A stretch of DNA of 64,000 bases, taken from assembly GCA_029263315.1 (NCBI GenBank), contig JAJCXR010000040.1, positions 124,001 to 188,000 of the forward strand. The letters are read 5' to 3'. A program made the position numbers and the translations under genes. This DNA comes from Acidobacteriota bacterium (GTDB lineage Bacteria > Acidobacteriota > Thermoanaerobaculia > Multivoradales > J023). Each line of letters opens with the position of its first letter. Positions within the stretch are counted from its first letter, which is position 1. Below, piece by piece: positions 25,326 to 36,012 of the stretch. The notes under the pieces were generated by a model. The model was given only the letters and a program-made list of their open reading frames with translations, made no database searches and was not told the origin of the DNA.

Positions 25326-26141
25326 ATGCACAACACACATACTTCACCCTTCCATCGCCTCGGCTCCTTGTTGCGCCAGACCCTGCCTTTGACCCTGGCC
25401 ATCGCCGCGTGCACCACCACCGCCTGGGCCGACGACACCGTCATGGCCAGCGAAAAGACCCTCGACGAGGTCATCGCCTGCAATATCGAAACCCGCGGCG
25501 GTCACGACGCCATGGAAGCCGCCAAAGGGGCGCGCATGAAGGGCAAGATGATCATGGGCCCCGGCATGGAGGCTCCCTTTGAGATCACCTTCCAGCGCCC
25601 CGGCAAAGTGCGCATGGAGTTTGAGGTGCAAGGTATGGTCGGCATCCAGGCCTTCGACGGTGAAACCGCGTGGGGCATCATGCCCTTCATGGGACAAAAC
25701 GAGCCGGCCGCCTTGGCCGATGACCAGCTCAAGCAAATCCAAGATCAGGCTGATTTCGACGGACCGCTGGTGGACCATGAGGAGAAGGGGCACACCGTCG
25801 AGCTCTTGGGCAAGGTGGATGTCGAAGGCACCGAAGCCTACAAGCTCAAAGTCACCAAGAAGAACGGCGATGTCGTCACCACGTACCTCGACACCGAAAA
25901 TTGTCTGGAATTCAAGAAAGAGGCCCGAACTTCGGTGCAGGGCAATGAGATCAACATCACCACCGAGATCGGCGACTACAAGGAAGTCGGAGATCTGGTC
26001 TTGCCCCATTCCATGACCCAGACCTTCGAGGGAGCTCCGGCGGGCCAAACGATCGCCATCGAATCCGTGGTGATCAATCCCGAGATCGAGGACTCCATCT
26101 TCGGCATGCCCAAGCCGGCGGTCGAAAAGGACTCCGAGTAA
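25326..26141 (+). CDS. Secreted LolA-like outer-membrane lipoprotein-sorting family protein
   Basis: Periplasmic protein of 271 residues with a LolA/LolB-like half-barrel, of the kind widespread in acidobacteria. ATG 25326 has AGAGGA four bases upstream; the frame remains open 66 bases further without support. The signal peptide ends at about residue 36 (TTAWA before DDT). The mature part begins 'EVIACNIETRGGHDAMEAAK', a helix common in this group, then alternating beta strands binding a hydrophobic ligand. Real LolA function is doubtful because these proteins occur in many copies per genome next to unrelated genes. It lies eight bases before the BNR protein gene, so the two form an operon. 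Confidence 0.75.
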   Translation: MHNTHTSPFHRLGSLLRQTLPLTLAIAACTTTAWADDTVMASEKTLDEVIACNIETRGGHDAMEAAKGARMKGKMIMGPGMEAPFEITFQRPGKVRMEFEVQGMVGIQAFDGETAWGIMPFMGQNEPAALADDQLKQIQDQADFDGPLVDHEEKGHTVELLGKVDVEGTEAYKLKVTKKNGDVVTTYLDTENCLEFKKEARTSVQGNEINITTEIGDYKEVGDLVLPHSMTQTFEGAPAGQTIAIESVVINPEIEDSIFGMPKPAVEKDSE

Positions 26142-26149
26142 GTCACGTG

Positions 26150-29100
26150 ATGCAGCTAACCAGCAAAACCTGCCTTGGTTTGGCGCTCGGGCTCGTCGCT
26201 ACGGCGAGCCTCGGCGCGACGCCGAAAGTCGATTCCTACACCTTTGGCGGCTTGCGGGCACGGGCCCTCGGCCCGGCCACCATGAGCGGCCGCATCTCCT
26301 CCCTCGATGGTGTCTCGGCGGACCCTGAAAACGGCAGCCCGATGACCCTCTGGGTAGGGACCGCCAGCGGTGGGGTTTGGCGCTCCGAGGATGCCGGCAC
26401 CACCTTCAGCGCGGTCTTCGACGACCACCCGCAATCGATCGGTGCCCTGCGCATCGACCCTTCAGACCCTCAAACCGTATGGGTCGGCACCGGCGAATCC
26501 TGGACCCGCAACAGCGTGTCCATCGGACGGGGTGTCTACAAGACCACCAACGGCGGCGACGACTGGACCTTCCTCGGGCTCGAGGACACCGAGCGCATCG
26601 GCGCCATCCGCATCCATCCGCGGGACGGTGAGACGGTCTACGTGTGCGCCACCGGGCACCTGTGGAACAGCAACGAGGAGCGGGGCCTCTACAAGACCAC
26701 CGACGGCGGCGCCACGTGGAGCAAGATCCTCTACGTCGACGCCGACACCGGCTGCGCCGACATCGACCTCGATCCACAGGACCCGCAGGTGGTGTACGCC
26801 GCCATGTGGCAGTTTCGGCGCGAGCCGGATTTCTTCACCTCCGGCGGGCCGGGCAGCGGCCTGTGGCGCTCCGATGACGGCGGCGAGACGTGGAACGAGC
26901 TCTCCCAGGGCTTGCCCGAAGGGGACCTGGGCCGCATCGCCGTGGCCGTCGCCCCCTCCCGCCCCAATGTTGTCTACGCGACGGTGGAGGCGGAGCGAAA
27001 CGCCCTCTACCGGTCCAACGACATGGGCCAAACGTGGTCCGAGGTCAACGCATCCACCAATGTCGCCATGCGCCCGTTCTACTTCTCGGAGCTGGTGATC
27101 GATCCCGTGGACTACCGCCGGGTCTACAAACCGGGGTTCTTTCTCACCGTCAGTGAGGACGGAGGCGACTCGTTCAGCTCCATCTTCAGCGGTGGATTTG
27201 GCGCCAGCATCCATCCGGACTTGCACGCCCTGTGGATCGACCCCAGCAACCCCCACACCATGGCCTTGGGCACCGATGGGGGCGTCTATATCAGTCGCGA
27301 TCGAGCCGCCCATTGGAGCTTCGTGCGCACCCTCCCGGTGTCGCAGCTCTACCATGTTGCCCACGACCTGGAGACGCCCTACAACGTCTACGGCGGATTG
27401 CAAGACAACGGCTCATGGACCGGCCCCTCCCAGGCCACCGGCGGGGTGCGCAATCGCCATTGGGACAATGTCGGTTTCGGCGACGGCTTTTGGACCTTCC
27501 CCCATCCCGAGGACAGCAGCATCGTATTCTCCGAATATCAGGGCGGACAGTTGCTGCGGGTCGACCGCACGACGGGCGAGGTCAAGAGCATTCGGCCCTA
27601 CGCCGAGGAAGGCCAAGAGAAGCTGCGCTTCAACTGGAACACACCCCTCCACCTCAGCCCAAATCATCCTGGCACCTTGTACTACGGGTCGCAGCACTTA
27701 CACATGTCCAAAGACCGGGGGGAGTCGTGGACCACCATCTCACCCGATCTGACCACCGACGACCCCAAGTTGCAACGTCAGGAGCAATCCGGCGGTCTGA
27801 CCATCGACAACTCGACGGCGGAGAACCACTGCTCCCTCTTCACCATCAGCGAGTCACCGCTCGATGCCCAGGTGATTTGGGTGGGCACCGATGACGGCCA
27901 TCTGCAGCTTACCCGCGACGGTGGCTCCAACTGGACGGAGCTTTCGGACAAGGTGCCGGGGCTACCCGATGGCACCTGGGTGTCCAGGGTGCATGCCAGC
28001 CCACACGCCGTCGGCACCGTCTTCGCCACCTTCGACGGCCACCGCCGGGGTGACATGACCCCCTACGCCTATGTCAGCGAAGACTTCGGGGCCACCTGGC
28101 GTTCCGTCGCCGACCAAGGCATCGACGGCTACGCCCACGTCATCGCCCAAGACACGGTCAACCCAGAGCTGCTCTTCTTGGGCACCGAAATGGGGCTCTT
28201 CATCAGCCTCGACGGTGGTCAGCTGTGGGCCCGCTTCAAGGAGAACCTGCCACGGGTTTCGGTCCGTGATCTGGTGGTCCACCCGACCCAGCACGACCTG
28301 ATTCTCGGCACCCATGGCCGCGGCGTCTACATCATCGACGACATCACACCGCTGCGGCATCTGACGCCGCAGATTTTGGAGGCGTCGGTCTCGTTGGTGC
28401 CGAGCCGTCCGTCGGTGATGACCATCGAAGGCCAGCTCCAAACCTTCAATGCCGACGACGAATTTGTCGGTTTCAATCCACCCTTGGCTGCCACCATCAC
28501 CTACTACCTGGCAAAGCGTCACATGTTCGGTGATCTCAAGCTCGAGATCTACGATGACGACGACCAGCTCATCGCCACGTTGCCCGGGTCCAAGCGTCGC
28601 GGTCTCAACCGCGTTGAATGGCCCATGCGTTTGGCGCCGCCAAAGCTGCCGGCGGCCACCAGCCTGGTGCCCGCTTTTGTCGGACCTAAAGTGCCGGAAG
28701 GCACCTATCGAGTGAAGCTCATCAAAGGCAAGAAGAGCCTCGAAGGCGAGGTCCACTTGGTGCCCGACCCCCGCTCGCCCCATGCGGCGGAGGATCGTCG
28801 GATACAGCAGGAGACCGCCCTCGAGCTCTACTACGGGCTATCGGATCTGACTTTCACGGTGGATTCGTTGGTGGCCATGCGCGATGCCGTCGAGGAGAGT
28901 AAGTCCGGGCTCCGCAAGTCCGAGACCAAGCAATTGGAAAGCTTCGCCCAAGGTTTGGAAGAGGTGCGGCGAAGCCTGGTCTCCACCAGTGAGGCGGGCA
29001 TGTTGTCGGGGGACGAAAAGCTGCGCGAGCGGCTGGGCACCCTCTACGGCATGGTGAGCACCTACGACGGCCGCCCCTCCGATTCGCAGCTGGCGGAAGC

Positions 29101-29335
29101 CGACAAGTTGATGGCGCAGTTGCAGGAAGCGATGAAAACCGTCGACTCGACGATCCACAGTGGTTTGCCGAAGGTCAATCGGATCCTGAAGCAACGCAAC
29201 AAGGAAGCCCTGGAGCCCCTGAGTCGGGACGACTGGGACGCAGAGCAGGGCTCCGGCAAGGTGGCCAGCAAGCTGGGCAAGAGCCGCGCCTTGCACCTCA
29301 GCCGCCAGCTGTCGGCCGGCATGCTCGTCTTCTGA
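26150..29335 (+). CDS. BNR/sortilin-like beta-propeller protein, secreted
   Basis: Exported protein of 1061 residues, often named glycosyl hydrolase or VPS10-domain protein. The signal peptide ends at about residue 22. Many Asp-box motifs (S/T-x-D-x-G-x-T/S-W) are visible: SEDAGTTFS, TDGGATWSK, SDDGGETWNE, SNDMGQTWSE, SKDRGESWTT, TRDGGSNWTE, SEDFGATWRS. They mark two large propellers covering residues about 35-740. The C-terminal 300 residues hold a beta-sandwich and a helical region with charged coiled-coil character. No sialidase or glycosidase catalytic residues can be pointed out, so binding or scaffolding is as likely as catalysis. The start ATG is eight bases after the LolA-like stop, without a ribosome site, suggesting coupling. 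Confidence 0.85.
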   Translation: MQLTSKTCLGLALGLVATASLGATPKVDSYTFGGLRARALGPATMSGRISSLDGVSADPENGSPMTLWVGTASGGVWRSEDAGTTFSAVFDDHPQSIGALRIDPSDPQTVWVGTGESWTRNSVSIGRGVYKTTNGGDDWTFLGLEDTERIGAIRIHPRDGETVYVCATGHLWNSNEERGLYKTTDGGATWSKILYVDADTGCADIDLDPQDPQVVYAAMWQFRREPDFFTSGGPGSGLWRSDDGGETWNELSQGLPEGDLGRIAVAVAPSRPNVVYATVEAERNALYRSNDMGQTWSEVNASTNVAMRPFYFSELVIDPVDYRRVYKPGFFLTVSEDGGDSFSSIFSGGFGASIHPDLHALWIDPSNPHTMALGTDGGVYISRDRAAHWSFVRTLPVSQLYHVAHDLETPYNVYGGLQDNGSWTGPSQATGGVRNRHWDNVGFGDGFWTFPHPEDSSIVFSEYQGGQLLRVDRTTGEVKSIRPYAEEGQEKLRFNWNTPLHLSPNHPGTLYYGSQHLHMSKDRGESWTTISPDLTTDDPKLQRQEQSGGLTIDNSTAENHCSLFTISESPLDAQVIWVGTDDGHLQLTRDGGSNWTELSDKVPGLPDGTWVSRVHASPHAVGTVFATFDGHRRGDMTPYAYVSEDFGATWRSVADQGIDGYAHVIAQDTVNPELLFLGTEMGLFISLDGGQLWARFKENLPRVSVRDLVVHPTQHDLILGTHGRGVYIIDDITPLRHLTPQILEASVSLVPSRPSVMTIEGQLQTFNADDEFVGFNPPLAATITYYLAKRHMFGDLKLEIYDDDDQLIATLPGSKRRGLNRVEWPMRLAPPKLPAATSLVPAFVGPKVPEGTYRVKLIKGKKSLEGEVHLVPDPRSPHAAEDRRIQQETALELYYGLSDLTFTVDSLVAMRDAVEESKSGLRKSETKQLESFAQGLEEVRRSLVSTSEAGMLSGDEKLRERLGTLYGMVSTYDGRPSDSQLAEADKLMAQLQEAMKTVDSTIHSGLPKVNRILKQRNKEALEPLSRDDWDAEQGSGKVASKLGKSRALHLSRQLSAGMLVF

Positions 29336-29506
29336 CCTGCACAATGATCCGAGGGCCATCCCGGCCTTGATCGACGCTTTGCGCGGCATCCGAGGACGTG
29401 CCCGGCAGGGGCTCCATGGCCTGCTGGGCGTCCGTTGGATGCGGTCCCGCTGGGTCGATCCTCGGCCCTTGAATCGTTCGCCCCCCCTCGCTTCCGGAGC
29501 GGCGGA

Positions 29507-32500
29507 TCAGAAGCCGGATTCAGGTCCCGCAGCCGCCGCCGCGGGACAACGCCGGAGCGCCTCCCCCAACTGACGGATCAGGATGGGCTTGGCGACGAAA
29601 TCGTTCATACCGGCACGGCGATAGGTTTCCTGCTCACGATCCATGGCGGCGGCGGTCAAGGCGATGACCCACGGCTGCCGATCTTCCGGCAGCTCCTGAC
29701 GCAGCCGACGGGTCGCCTCCAGGCCGTCCATCTCAGGCATGTGGATGTCCATCAGCACCACATCGTAAGGTTGACGCCGTAACGCCTCCAGCACCTCGAG
29801 ACCGTTGGCCACCAGGTCCGTCGAATACCCTAGGCGCTTGAGCAGACCACGGGCCACCTGTTGGCTCACCAGATTGTCTTCCGCCAACAGGATACTGAGC
29901 CGTCGGTCACCTGCGGGGACGGCGTTGTCGACCAAGGGTCGAGGGCCGCCCCGGATGTCCCCGGAATCCTTGGCGAATATCTCGATCAGGACATCGTGCA
30001 GGTGCGAATGTTTGATCGGCTTGCTCAGCAGGCCGTCGAAAACCATGCCTTGCAGCTCCGGCTCACCGATCCCCAGGGAAGTCAGCAAAATCAGCGGCAG
30101 GTCCCCCGCCTCGCGGTGTTGACGGATCGCCTCGGCCAATAAAGGTCCGTTCATTTGTGCCATGCGGCTGTCCAATAAACCGATGTCGAACGGGTTGCCG
30201 CGACGGATCCACTCCAGGGCTTCCACCGGCGAGGTCGCCGGGCTGGGCACCATGCCCCAAGATTCCAAGAGCAACGCCAGCACCTCGCGGTGCTTGATGC
30301 TGTCGTCGACGATCAATACCCGCTTGCCGAAGAGGGCCGGTTGGGTGCCGCTGAGCTGCCGCTCGGGGCTCTCGTCCGCCGACTCCGCCTCGATGACAAA
30401 ATGGAAGGTCGAGCCATGGCCATATTCACTTTCGGCCCAAATCTCACCGCCCATGGTCTCCACCAGGCGCTTGCAGATCGCCAATCCCAGGCCCGTACCG
30501 CCGAAGCGGCGGGTCATCGACGAATCCACTTGGGTGAAAGCTCCGAAGAGGGAATCCATGCGGTCGGAGGGAATGCCGATCCCCGTGTCTTCCACCTTGA
30601 AGTGAAACCGATGACGATGGCTGCCGCCGAAACGCCGTTCGGGCACGACCGGTCCGCCGGAGGACACCGGCCGTGCCTCGACGATCAAGGTCACTTCCCC
30701 CTGCTGGGTGAATTTGACCGCATTGGCCAACAAGTTGACCATCACTTGACGCAGCCGCGTGACGTCCCCAGATAAACGTTCCGGTGTCTCGCCGCTGATC
30801 AGATAAGCCAGCTCCAGGCCCTTGCGACTGGCCTCCAGGGCCACGACATCGAGGCAGTCCTCGATACAACCCCGCAGATTGAACAGCTCTTGCTCCAGCT
30901 CCAACTGCCCGGCCTCGAGCTTGGAGAAATCCAAGATCTCGTTGATCACCTGCAACAGGGCCTCGCCGGAGGAACGGATGATGTCCACCAGCTTGATCTG
31001 TTTTTCGTCGAGGGACGACTCCGTCAACAGGCTGGTCATTCCGATGACACCGTTCATCGGGGTACGGATTTCGTGGCTCATATTGGCCAGAAACTCGGAT
31101 TTCGCCAGATTGGCCGCATCCGCCGCTTCCTTGGCCCGACGGAGCTCGGCATTGGTTCCGATCAAGCGATCCCGCTGCTCCACCACCTCGACGGTACGCT
31201 GCCGAATGATCTCTTCCAGAGCTTGGTTCTGTCGCAGGAGAGTGCGGTGGCGCAGCACCTGGAGGCCCCAGATCAACAGCAGAGCCGCGACAAAACACAG
31301 GCAAAAAAACCAGCGGGTTTGGTAGAAGTGGGGCGCCAGGACCAAATCCAGCTGCGCATAGGTCTCTTTCCACTCGCCATCCTCCGCCGCCGCCTGGACG
31401 CGGAAGGAGTAGCTGCCCGGAGGCAGATTGTTATAGCTGGCGAGACGCTGGTGGCTGGCAACGCTCCAATCGTCCTCGAAGCCCAACAACTGGTGCTTGA
31501 ACAGGATGCGATCCGCCTTGCGTAAGCTGAGACCGGTGAATTGGATTTCCAACGCGCCGCGCCCCGGGGGAAGCCGCAGCTCCGGCCCCTCCACCCATGG
31601 CTGCTCACGGATCAAGGTGCCGTCGTAGACAACCTCTTCGATGTAGATCGGCGGTGCAGGGTGAGATGCTTCTAGGTCCGTAGGATCGAGGCGGATGACA
31701 CCACGACTGGTGGCGAACCACAGCTCACCGTTGGCACTCTTCCAAGCGGCCGGTTGCGAGCCACCACGGTTCTGATGGCTCTTCATGCCATCGGTGCGGT
31801 CGTAGACGCGGGGATGGAGATGCCTACCCTGACCCGCAGCCACGGCTTCCAGATCCTCCTTGGCGATCCGGGCAATGCCCAAGTCGAGGCTGAACCAGAG
31901 ATTCTGGGCCTCATCTTCGAGAATCTGAAATACCGTCTGGCTAGGGAAACCGTGGTCGGCCGAAAAGGTGAACAGCTCGTCGTCTCGAATACGCAGCAAG
32001 CCGCCGGTCCAGGTTCCAACCCATAATGTGCCGGCGGCATCCTCGTAGAAAGTCGTGGCGATGACGTGCGGCAGATTCTCCATATCCACCTCGACGGCGG
32101 TCGGTTCGAAGGAACCTGTGGGAAAACGCAGTCTTGCCAAACCACCGTCGGCCGCCATCCAGAGCCGATGCTGCTGGTCCTCGTGCAAGGCCCGGACGTT
32201 GTTGCTGGGTAAGCCATGCTCCGTCGTCAGCTCGATCATCTGCCCGTCGTCGATCATCAACAGGCCATCACCATGGGTACCCAACCACAGACGGTTGTTG
32301 ACGTCCTCTTCGCAGGCATAGACCGCCGGCAGCCGTTGGAGCCCCAAAGTCTCCGGCTGGGCGGAGACAAAAGCTTCGCCCCGGCGCCAACTCCACCCGG
32401 CCTTGGTACCCACCCAAAGGCTTCCGTCCCGCCGTTGACAAAGGGACTTGACCACATTGCTCGCCAAGCCGTCGCCGGTGGTGAAGACGGTGAATCGCTG

Positions 32501-33676
32501 GTCGTGAAAACGTACTAAACCGCCGCCCTCGGTGCCGATCCAGAGGAAACCCGCGTCGTCTTCCATGACCGTGGCAACGCGGTAGTCCGGCAGGCCGTTC
32601 TCCACCGTGTAGGAGGTGATGGGGGTGTCGCGTAAACGGTAGAGCCCCCCCACATCCGTCCCCACCCAAAGGCTGCCCTCACGGTCTTCGATGATCGAGT
32701 AGACGTTGCCGCTGGCCAGGTCGTTCTGACGCCCGAGGACCAGGCGCTCGACTCCCAGGCCGGCGGTTCCGTCCCCCAAGTCGAGACGGATCAATCCATC
32801 GCCTTCGGTTCCCAACCACAGATTGCCATCCTGATCGGCCCGAATAGCTTCGATCTCGGCTCCGGTCAGACCGTCTTCCTTGCCAAAGGATTGGAAGCCA
32901 TGGCCGTCATAGCGCGATAGGTGACCCCCTCGGGTGCTGACCCACACCTGCCCCTTGAAGTCTTCGCCGATGGCGATGATGTTGTTGCTGCGCAACCCAT
33001 GCTCGGTGTTGAAGGTCTGGATGCTGCCGCCAAGCAGGCGATTGAGACCGTTCGCAGTGCCCGCCCAAATGCCACCATCGCTATCTTCGTGCAGCGCCCA
33101 GACCTGCTCACCGACAAACCCGTCCGCCGAGGTGAAGCTCTGAAACTGACCCTCCCGGAGACGCGTCAGGCCCCTTTGAGTGCCTATCCATAAATCGCCC
33201 TTGCGGCTTTGGAGAAGAACCCAAATGTGGTCGTCGAGCAAACCGTCCTGTTGCGTCAGGCGACTCCATCGGCCGTCTTCAAAACGTACCAAACCACCGC
33301 CAAAGGTGCCGCCCCATAGGGTACCGGCGGGACCCTCCGCCAAGCTGTAGACGATGTTGGGCGGTAGGGCAGGCGTATTGCTGGTGTCGAAGACGGTGAA
33401 TCGCACCCCATCAAAACGGACGATACCGCCATAGGTCGCCAACCATAGGTAGCCAGCTTCGCTCTGTAGAATGCTCCAGGCGCTGCTTTGGGGAAGACCT
33501 TCTTCCGCCTGCCAGACATCCGATTGGTATTGGAGAATCGACTTCTTGGGATCCAGGGCCGCCAGGGAATTGGCAAACGCCAGGAGGACGCCACAAATGA
33601 TCAAGAGGCGCTGCTTCGCTATCCGATTTAGAAAACCCCTCAACGGGTGGCGTCGGCAAGCTTTCGATATTTTCAA
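29507..33676 (-). CDS. Reg_prop/Y_Y_Y hybrid histidine kinase with two receivers
   Basis: One-piece two-component system of 1389 residues. A signal sequence or first helix (about 20-42) is followed by two seven-bladed Reg_prop propellers (about 45-720, many repeats like '[21 protein letters not shown]'), a Y_Y_Y domain (about 730-790), one membrane helix ([20 protein letters not shown]), HisKA with [16 protein letters not shown] (His868), HATPase with [10 protein letters not shown] and [11 protein letters not shown], and two receivers with LLDSRM and [12 protein letters not shown]. In Bacteroidota such proteins sense glycans and end in an AraC domain; this one lacks DNA-binding output and must pass the phosphate on. 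No phosphotransfer protein is adjacent. The gene is convergent with the BNR protein gene and may sense a product made by it, which is only a guess. Confidence 0.92.
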   Translation of the reverse strand: MKISKACRRHPLRGFLNRIAKQRLLIICGVLLAFANSLAALDPKKSILQYQSDVWQAEEGLPQSSAWSILQSEAGYLWLATYGGIVRFDGVRFTVFDTSNTPALPPNIVYSLAEGPAGTLWGGTFGGGLVRFEDGRWSRLTQQDGLLDDHIWVLLQSRKGDLWIGTQRGLTRLREGQFQSFTSADGFVGEQVWALHEDSDGGIWAGTANGLNRLLGGSIQTFNTEHGLRSNNIIAIGEDFKGQVWVSTRGGHLSRYDGHGFQSFGKEDGLTGAEIEAIRADQDGNLWLGTEGDGLIRLDLGDGTAGLGVERLVLGRQNDLASGNVYSIIEDREGSLWVGTDVGGLYRLRDTPITSYTVENGLPDYRVATVMEDDAGFLWIGTEGGGLVRFHDQRFTVFTTGDGLASNVVKSLCQRRDGSLWVGTKAGWSWRRGEAFVSAQPETLGLQRLPAVYACEEDVNNRLWLGTHGDGLLMIDDGQMIELTTEHGLPSNNVRALHEDQQHRLWMAADGGLARLRFPTGSFEPTAVEVDMENLPHVIATTFYEDAAGTLWVGTWTGGLLRIRDDELFTFSADHGFPSQTVFQILEDEAQNLWFSLDLGIARIAKEDLEAVAAGQGRHLHPRVYDRTDGMKSHQNRGGSQPAAWKSANGELWFATSRGVIRLDPTDLEASHPAPPIYIEEVVYDGTLIREQPWVEGPELRLPPGRGALEIQFTGLSLRKADRILFKHQLLGFEDDWSVASHQRLASYNNLPPGSYSFRVQAAAEDGEWKETYAQLDLVLAPHFYQTRWFFCLCFVAALLLIWGLQVLRHRTLLRQNQALEEIIRQRTVEVVEQRDRLIGTNAELRRAKEAADAANLAKSEFLANMSHEIRTPMNGVIGMTSLLTESSLDEKQIKLVDIIRSSGEALLQVINEILDFSKLEAGQLELEQELFNLRGCIEDCLDVVALEASRKGLELAYLISGETPERLSGDVTRLRQVMVNLLANAVKFTQQGEVTLIVEARPVSSGGPVVPERRFGGSHRHRFHFKVEDTGIGIPSDRMDSLFGAFTQVDSSMTRRFGGTGLGLAICKRLVETMGGEIWAESEYGHGSTFHFVIEAESADESPERQLSGTQPALFGKRVLIVDDSIKHREVLALLLESWGMVPSPATSPVEALEWIRRGNPFDIGLLDSRMAQMNGPLLAEAIRQHREAGDLPLILLTSLGIGEPELQGMVFDGLLSKPIKHSHLHDVLIEIFAKDSGDIRGGPRPLVDNAVPAGDRRLSILLAEDNLVSQQVARGLLKRLGYSTDLVANGLEVLEALRRQPYDVVLMDIHMPEMDGLEATRRLRQELPEDRQPWVIALTAAAMDREQETYRRAGMNDFVAKPILIRQLGEALRRCPAAAAAGPESGF

Positions 33677-33714
33677 AGGCGAAGGGTCCCTCCTGATAGT
33701 AATAGAGGGCTAGT

Positions 33715-35181
33715 CTAGCGCAACTCAGCGCTCGAACCGGCGACGGGGTTCCCATCGGTTTCTACGGGGCCCAGGGATTCGTAGAGGACTATCAATTCGT
33801 CGAGGCGTTCTGCCACAGCGCGGCGCAACAGACGCAAATTACGGGCCCGACGCTGTCCCTTGAGGATGAAGAAGGCACGCACTTGGCGTCTCAAGTGGGC
33901 CCGACGCTCGGAGAAGCGGAGGGCAAAATAGCCGCTTACCGGCCCCAAAATGAAGATGCCCAAGGCGCTCCAGGCGCCCCAAACCCAGGCCACCGCGGCG
34001 GCCGCCGAGCCCCAGGTGAGGGGATAGAGCAACATGGAAGCCAGGAGCTTGTAGGTGGCGGTGACGTCGACGGCGTCGACGTTGCGGCCGCTGAGCCAAC
34101 CCGCCAAGCGATAGGGCAAGATGTTGTAGACGGTGCCGATGGCGGCCAAGGGTAAACGCACCAACAACACCAACAGGCTCTTGAGAACAAAGCGAGCGCT
34201 TCCCTCGGACGGATAGCTGGACGCCACTTGCCGGTCGCTGAGGCGCAGGTCGTCCAGTAACTGGTCATATTCCCTCACCGCTTCGGCCACCGCCGCCACT
34301 TGCAGCGGAAAACGCTGCCGCAGCTCCCGGTAGCCGCGGATGAAGGCCTGGCGCAGCGGGAAACCGTCACTCAATCGCCGCTCGACGGGTAGGTCGAGCA
34401 CCGGCCGCTCGTAGATCTCCGCCGCCCGCTCGATGAGCCGCGCCTCCTCCCAAGAAGGGAAGTTGAGCGTGACGGCGCTCAGCGCTTCGCGGATTCGCTC
34501 CGTCAGTCGGCGGACCGCGGCCTGGGGATCGACGGCGTAGGTTTGGCGCTCCGCCGACGCCTCCAAAGCCTCTCCCACCACCACCAGGGCCCGGGAGCGG
34601 AACCGCGTCTTGGCGTCGAAAGTCAATCCCACCGGCACGATGCGTACCGACAGGCCCGGGAAACGCTGCTCCGCCTGCAGGACAATTCGACTGACTCCCG
34701 TGCGCAGCGGCACCAAGGCTGGCTCATTGTGGCTGGTGCCTTCGGGAAAGAGGGCGATGGTGCTCCCCGCCGCCAACACCTCGTGACAGCGGGCGAAGGT
34801 TCTTTCGTTCTTCGATGTATCGACCCCCGCGTCCTGACGACGGTAGACCGGGATGGCCGCCGACAAGTGGAGAAAGGGCCGCAGAATCGCCATTTGCCAC
34901 AGGGTGCTCTTGGCCAGGAAACGGGGTCGCCGGGCAAGAAATCCCAGCAGCAGGGCCGGGTCCACCAACGAATTGACGTGGTTGGCCACGAAGACCACCG
35001 CCCCGTCCCGCGGCACATGGTCGCCATCGACCACTTCCACCTGCCGGAAAAAAATGCGCAACAGCCAGCGGGCCAGGAGCACCATGGAGATCGACACCTC
35101 ACCGCCGACGACGGCGGCCTGGTCGCTCCGGTTTGCGGGGGCAAGGCGGGTGCTTGCAGGCTCGGGGGAAGGGTTTGGCAT
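33715..35181 (-). CDS. PlsC-type 1-acylglycerol-3-phosphate acyltransferase, extended
   Basis: Membrane acyltransferase of 488 residues. The PlsC domain occupies the first 230 residues with the catalytic NHVNSLVD (HX4D), the GxxFI-type block and FPEGTS, consistent with acylation of lysophosphatidate or a related lipid. Typical PlsC is about 240 residues; the second half adds a helical region and two or three hydrophobic segments (about 325-350 and 375-420), as in two-domain acyltransferases of acidobacteria and deltaproteobacteria. An alternative is a role in other lipid acylations. The gene is divergent from the response regulator at 35341 and has no operon partners. Confidence 0.85.
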   Translation of the reverse strand: MPNPSPEPASTRLAPANRSDQAAVVGGEVSISMVLLARWLLRIFFRQVEVVDGDHVPRDGAVVFVANHVNSLVDPALLLGFLARRPRFLAKSTLWQMAILRPFLHLSAAIPVYRRQDAGVDTSKNERTFARCHEVLAAGSTIALFPEGTSHNEPALVPLRTGVSRIVLQAEQRFPGLSVRIVPVGLTFDAKTRFRSRALVVVGEALEASAERQTYAVDPQAAVRRLTERIREALSAVTLNFPSWEEARLIERAAEIYERPVLDLPVERRLSDGFPLRQAFIRGYRELRQRFPLQVAAVAEAVREYDQLLDDLRLSDRQVASSYPSEGSARFVLKSLLVLLVRLPLAAIGTVYNILPYRLAGWLSGRNVDAVDVTATYKLLASMLLYPLTWGSAAAAVAWVWGAWSALGIFILGPVSGYFALRFSERRAHLRRQVRAFFILKGQRRARNLRLLRRAVAERLDELIVLYESLGPVETDGNPVAGSSAELR

Positions 35182-35297
35182 GGTCTATTGTGTCCCAAAG
35201 CACCTCCCTCGGCTAGCGGCGCACGCGACGCCCCCGGGCTTTGCGGGTTCATCGACCAAACGCGGCCAGTGACCCGCCTCGCACGCCCTCCGCTGTT

Positions 35298-35331
35298 CTT
35301 CAGCTCATCTTCAGCTTCCAAGCCATACAAT
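35298..35331 (+). promoter_or_regulatory. PhoB-type direct repeats and -10 box before response regulator gene
   Basis: CTTCAGCT occurs twice with an 11-base period (about 35298-35305 and 35309-35316), ending about ten bases before a -10 box TACAAT (about 35326-35331). There is no recognisable -35. This is the geometry of OmpR/PhoB-family activated promoters. The -10 ends nine bases before the ATG and no ribosome site is seen. Positions may be off by one. Confidence 0.55.
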
Positions 35332-35340
35332 GTGGACATC

Positions 35341-36012
35341 ATGAAAGTCCTAGTCATCGAAGACTCGGACCGTCTTCGACGCTCCCTCGGGCAAGGTCTC
35401 GGGCACGCCGGCTTCGCCGTCGACCAGGCGGAGGACGGGGCCGTTGGGCTGGAATACCTGGCCATCTACACTTACGACGTGGTGATCCTCGATCTCATGT
35501 TGCCCAACATCAGCGGTCTCGAAGTCTTGCAACGCCTGCGCGCTGAAGGCAACGACGTGCACGTCCTCATCCTTTCCGCCAAGGATCAGGTGGAAGACAG
35601 GGTGCGGGGGCTCGATCTCGGGGCCGATGACTATTTGGTCAAGCCTTTCTCCTTCGACGAGCTGTGCGCTCGTCTGCAAGCCTTGGTACGGCGTCGGCAC
35701 CAAGCGAAGAATCCCCAATTTGCCGTCGGCCCCCTGCTGCTCGATACGGCCCGTCGCCAAGTCGAGCGGGATGGCCAGATCCTCCACTTGACCCCCAGCG
35801 AATACTCCCTCTTGGAGTTCCTCAGCCTGCGGTCCGGACGGGTGTTTTCCCAAAACCAGCTGCTCGAGCAGCTCTACCGCAGCGATGCCGAAATCACCAG
35901 CAACGTCATCGAGGTCTTGATTTCCAGTTTGCGCCGCAAGATCCATCGCCCGGGCGAGCCGCCGATCGTGCAAACCCGTCGCGGGCACGGCTATCTAGTG
36001 GAGGTCTCTTGA
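35341..36012 (+). CDS. OmpR/PhoB-family response regulator
   Basis: DNA-binding response regulator of 223 residues. Receiver at 1-118 with the acidic pair Glu7/Asp8, phospho-acceptor Asp51 (VVILDLMLPNISG), switch Ser/Thr in LILSAKD and LVKPFSFDEL. Winged-helix C-terminal domain (about 125-221) ends with the wing RRGHGYLVEVS. The closest well-known types are QseB/PmrA/CusR. The frame is open far upstream, but only this ATG gives a normal protein. Its stop overlaps the TTG start of the sensor kinase (TTGA). PhoB-type direct repeats in its own promoter suggest autoregulation. Confidence 0.95.
   Translation: MKVLVIEDSDRLRRSLGQGLGHAGFAVDQAEDGAVGLEYLAIYTYDVVILDLMLPNISGLEVLQRLRAEGNDVHVLILSAKDQVEDRVRGLDLGADDYLVKPFSFDELCARLQALVRRRHQAKNPQFAVGPLLLDTARRQVERDGQILHLTPSEYSLLEFLSLRSGRVFSQNQLLEQLYRSDAEITSNVIEVLISSLRRKIHRPGEPPIVQTRRGHGYLVEVS

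Noticed and set aside
29367-29573. 68-codon plus-strand ORF between the BNR gene and the hybrid kinase
   Set aside because: Runs into the antisense of the kinase end, Arg/Pro-rich, no ribosome site; the 171-base gap is best taken as non-coding.
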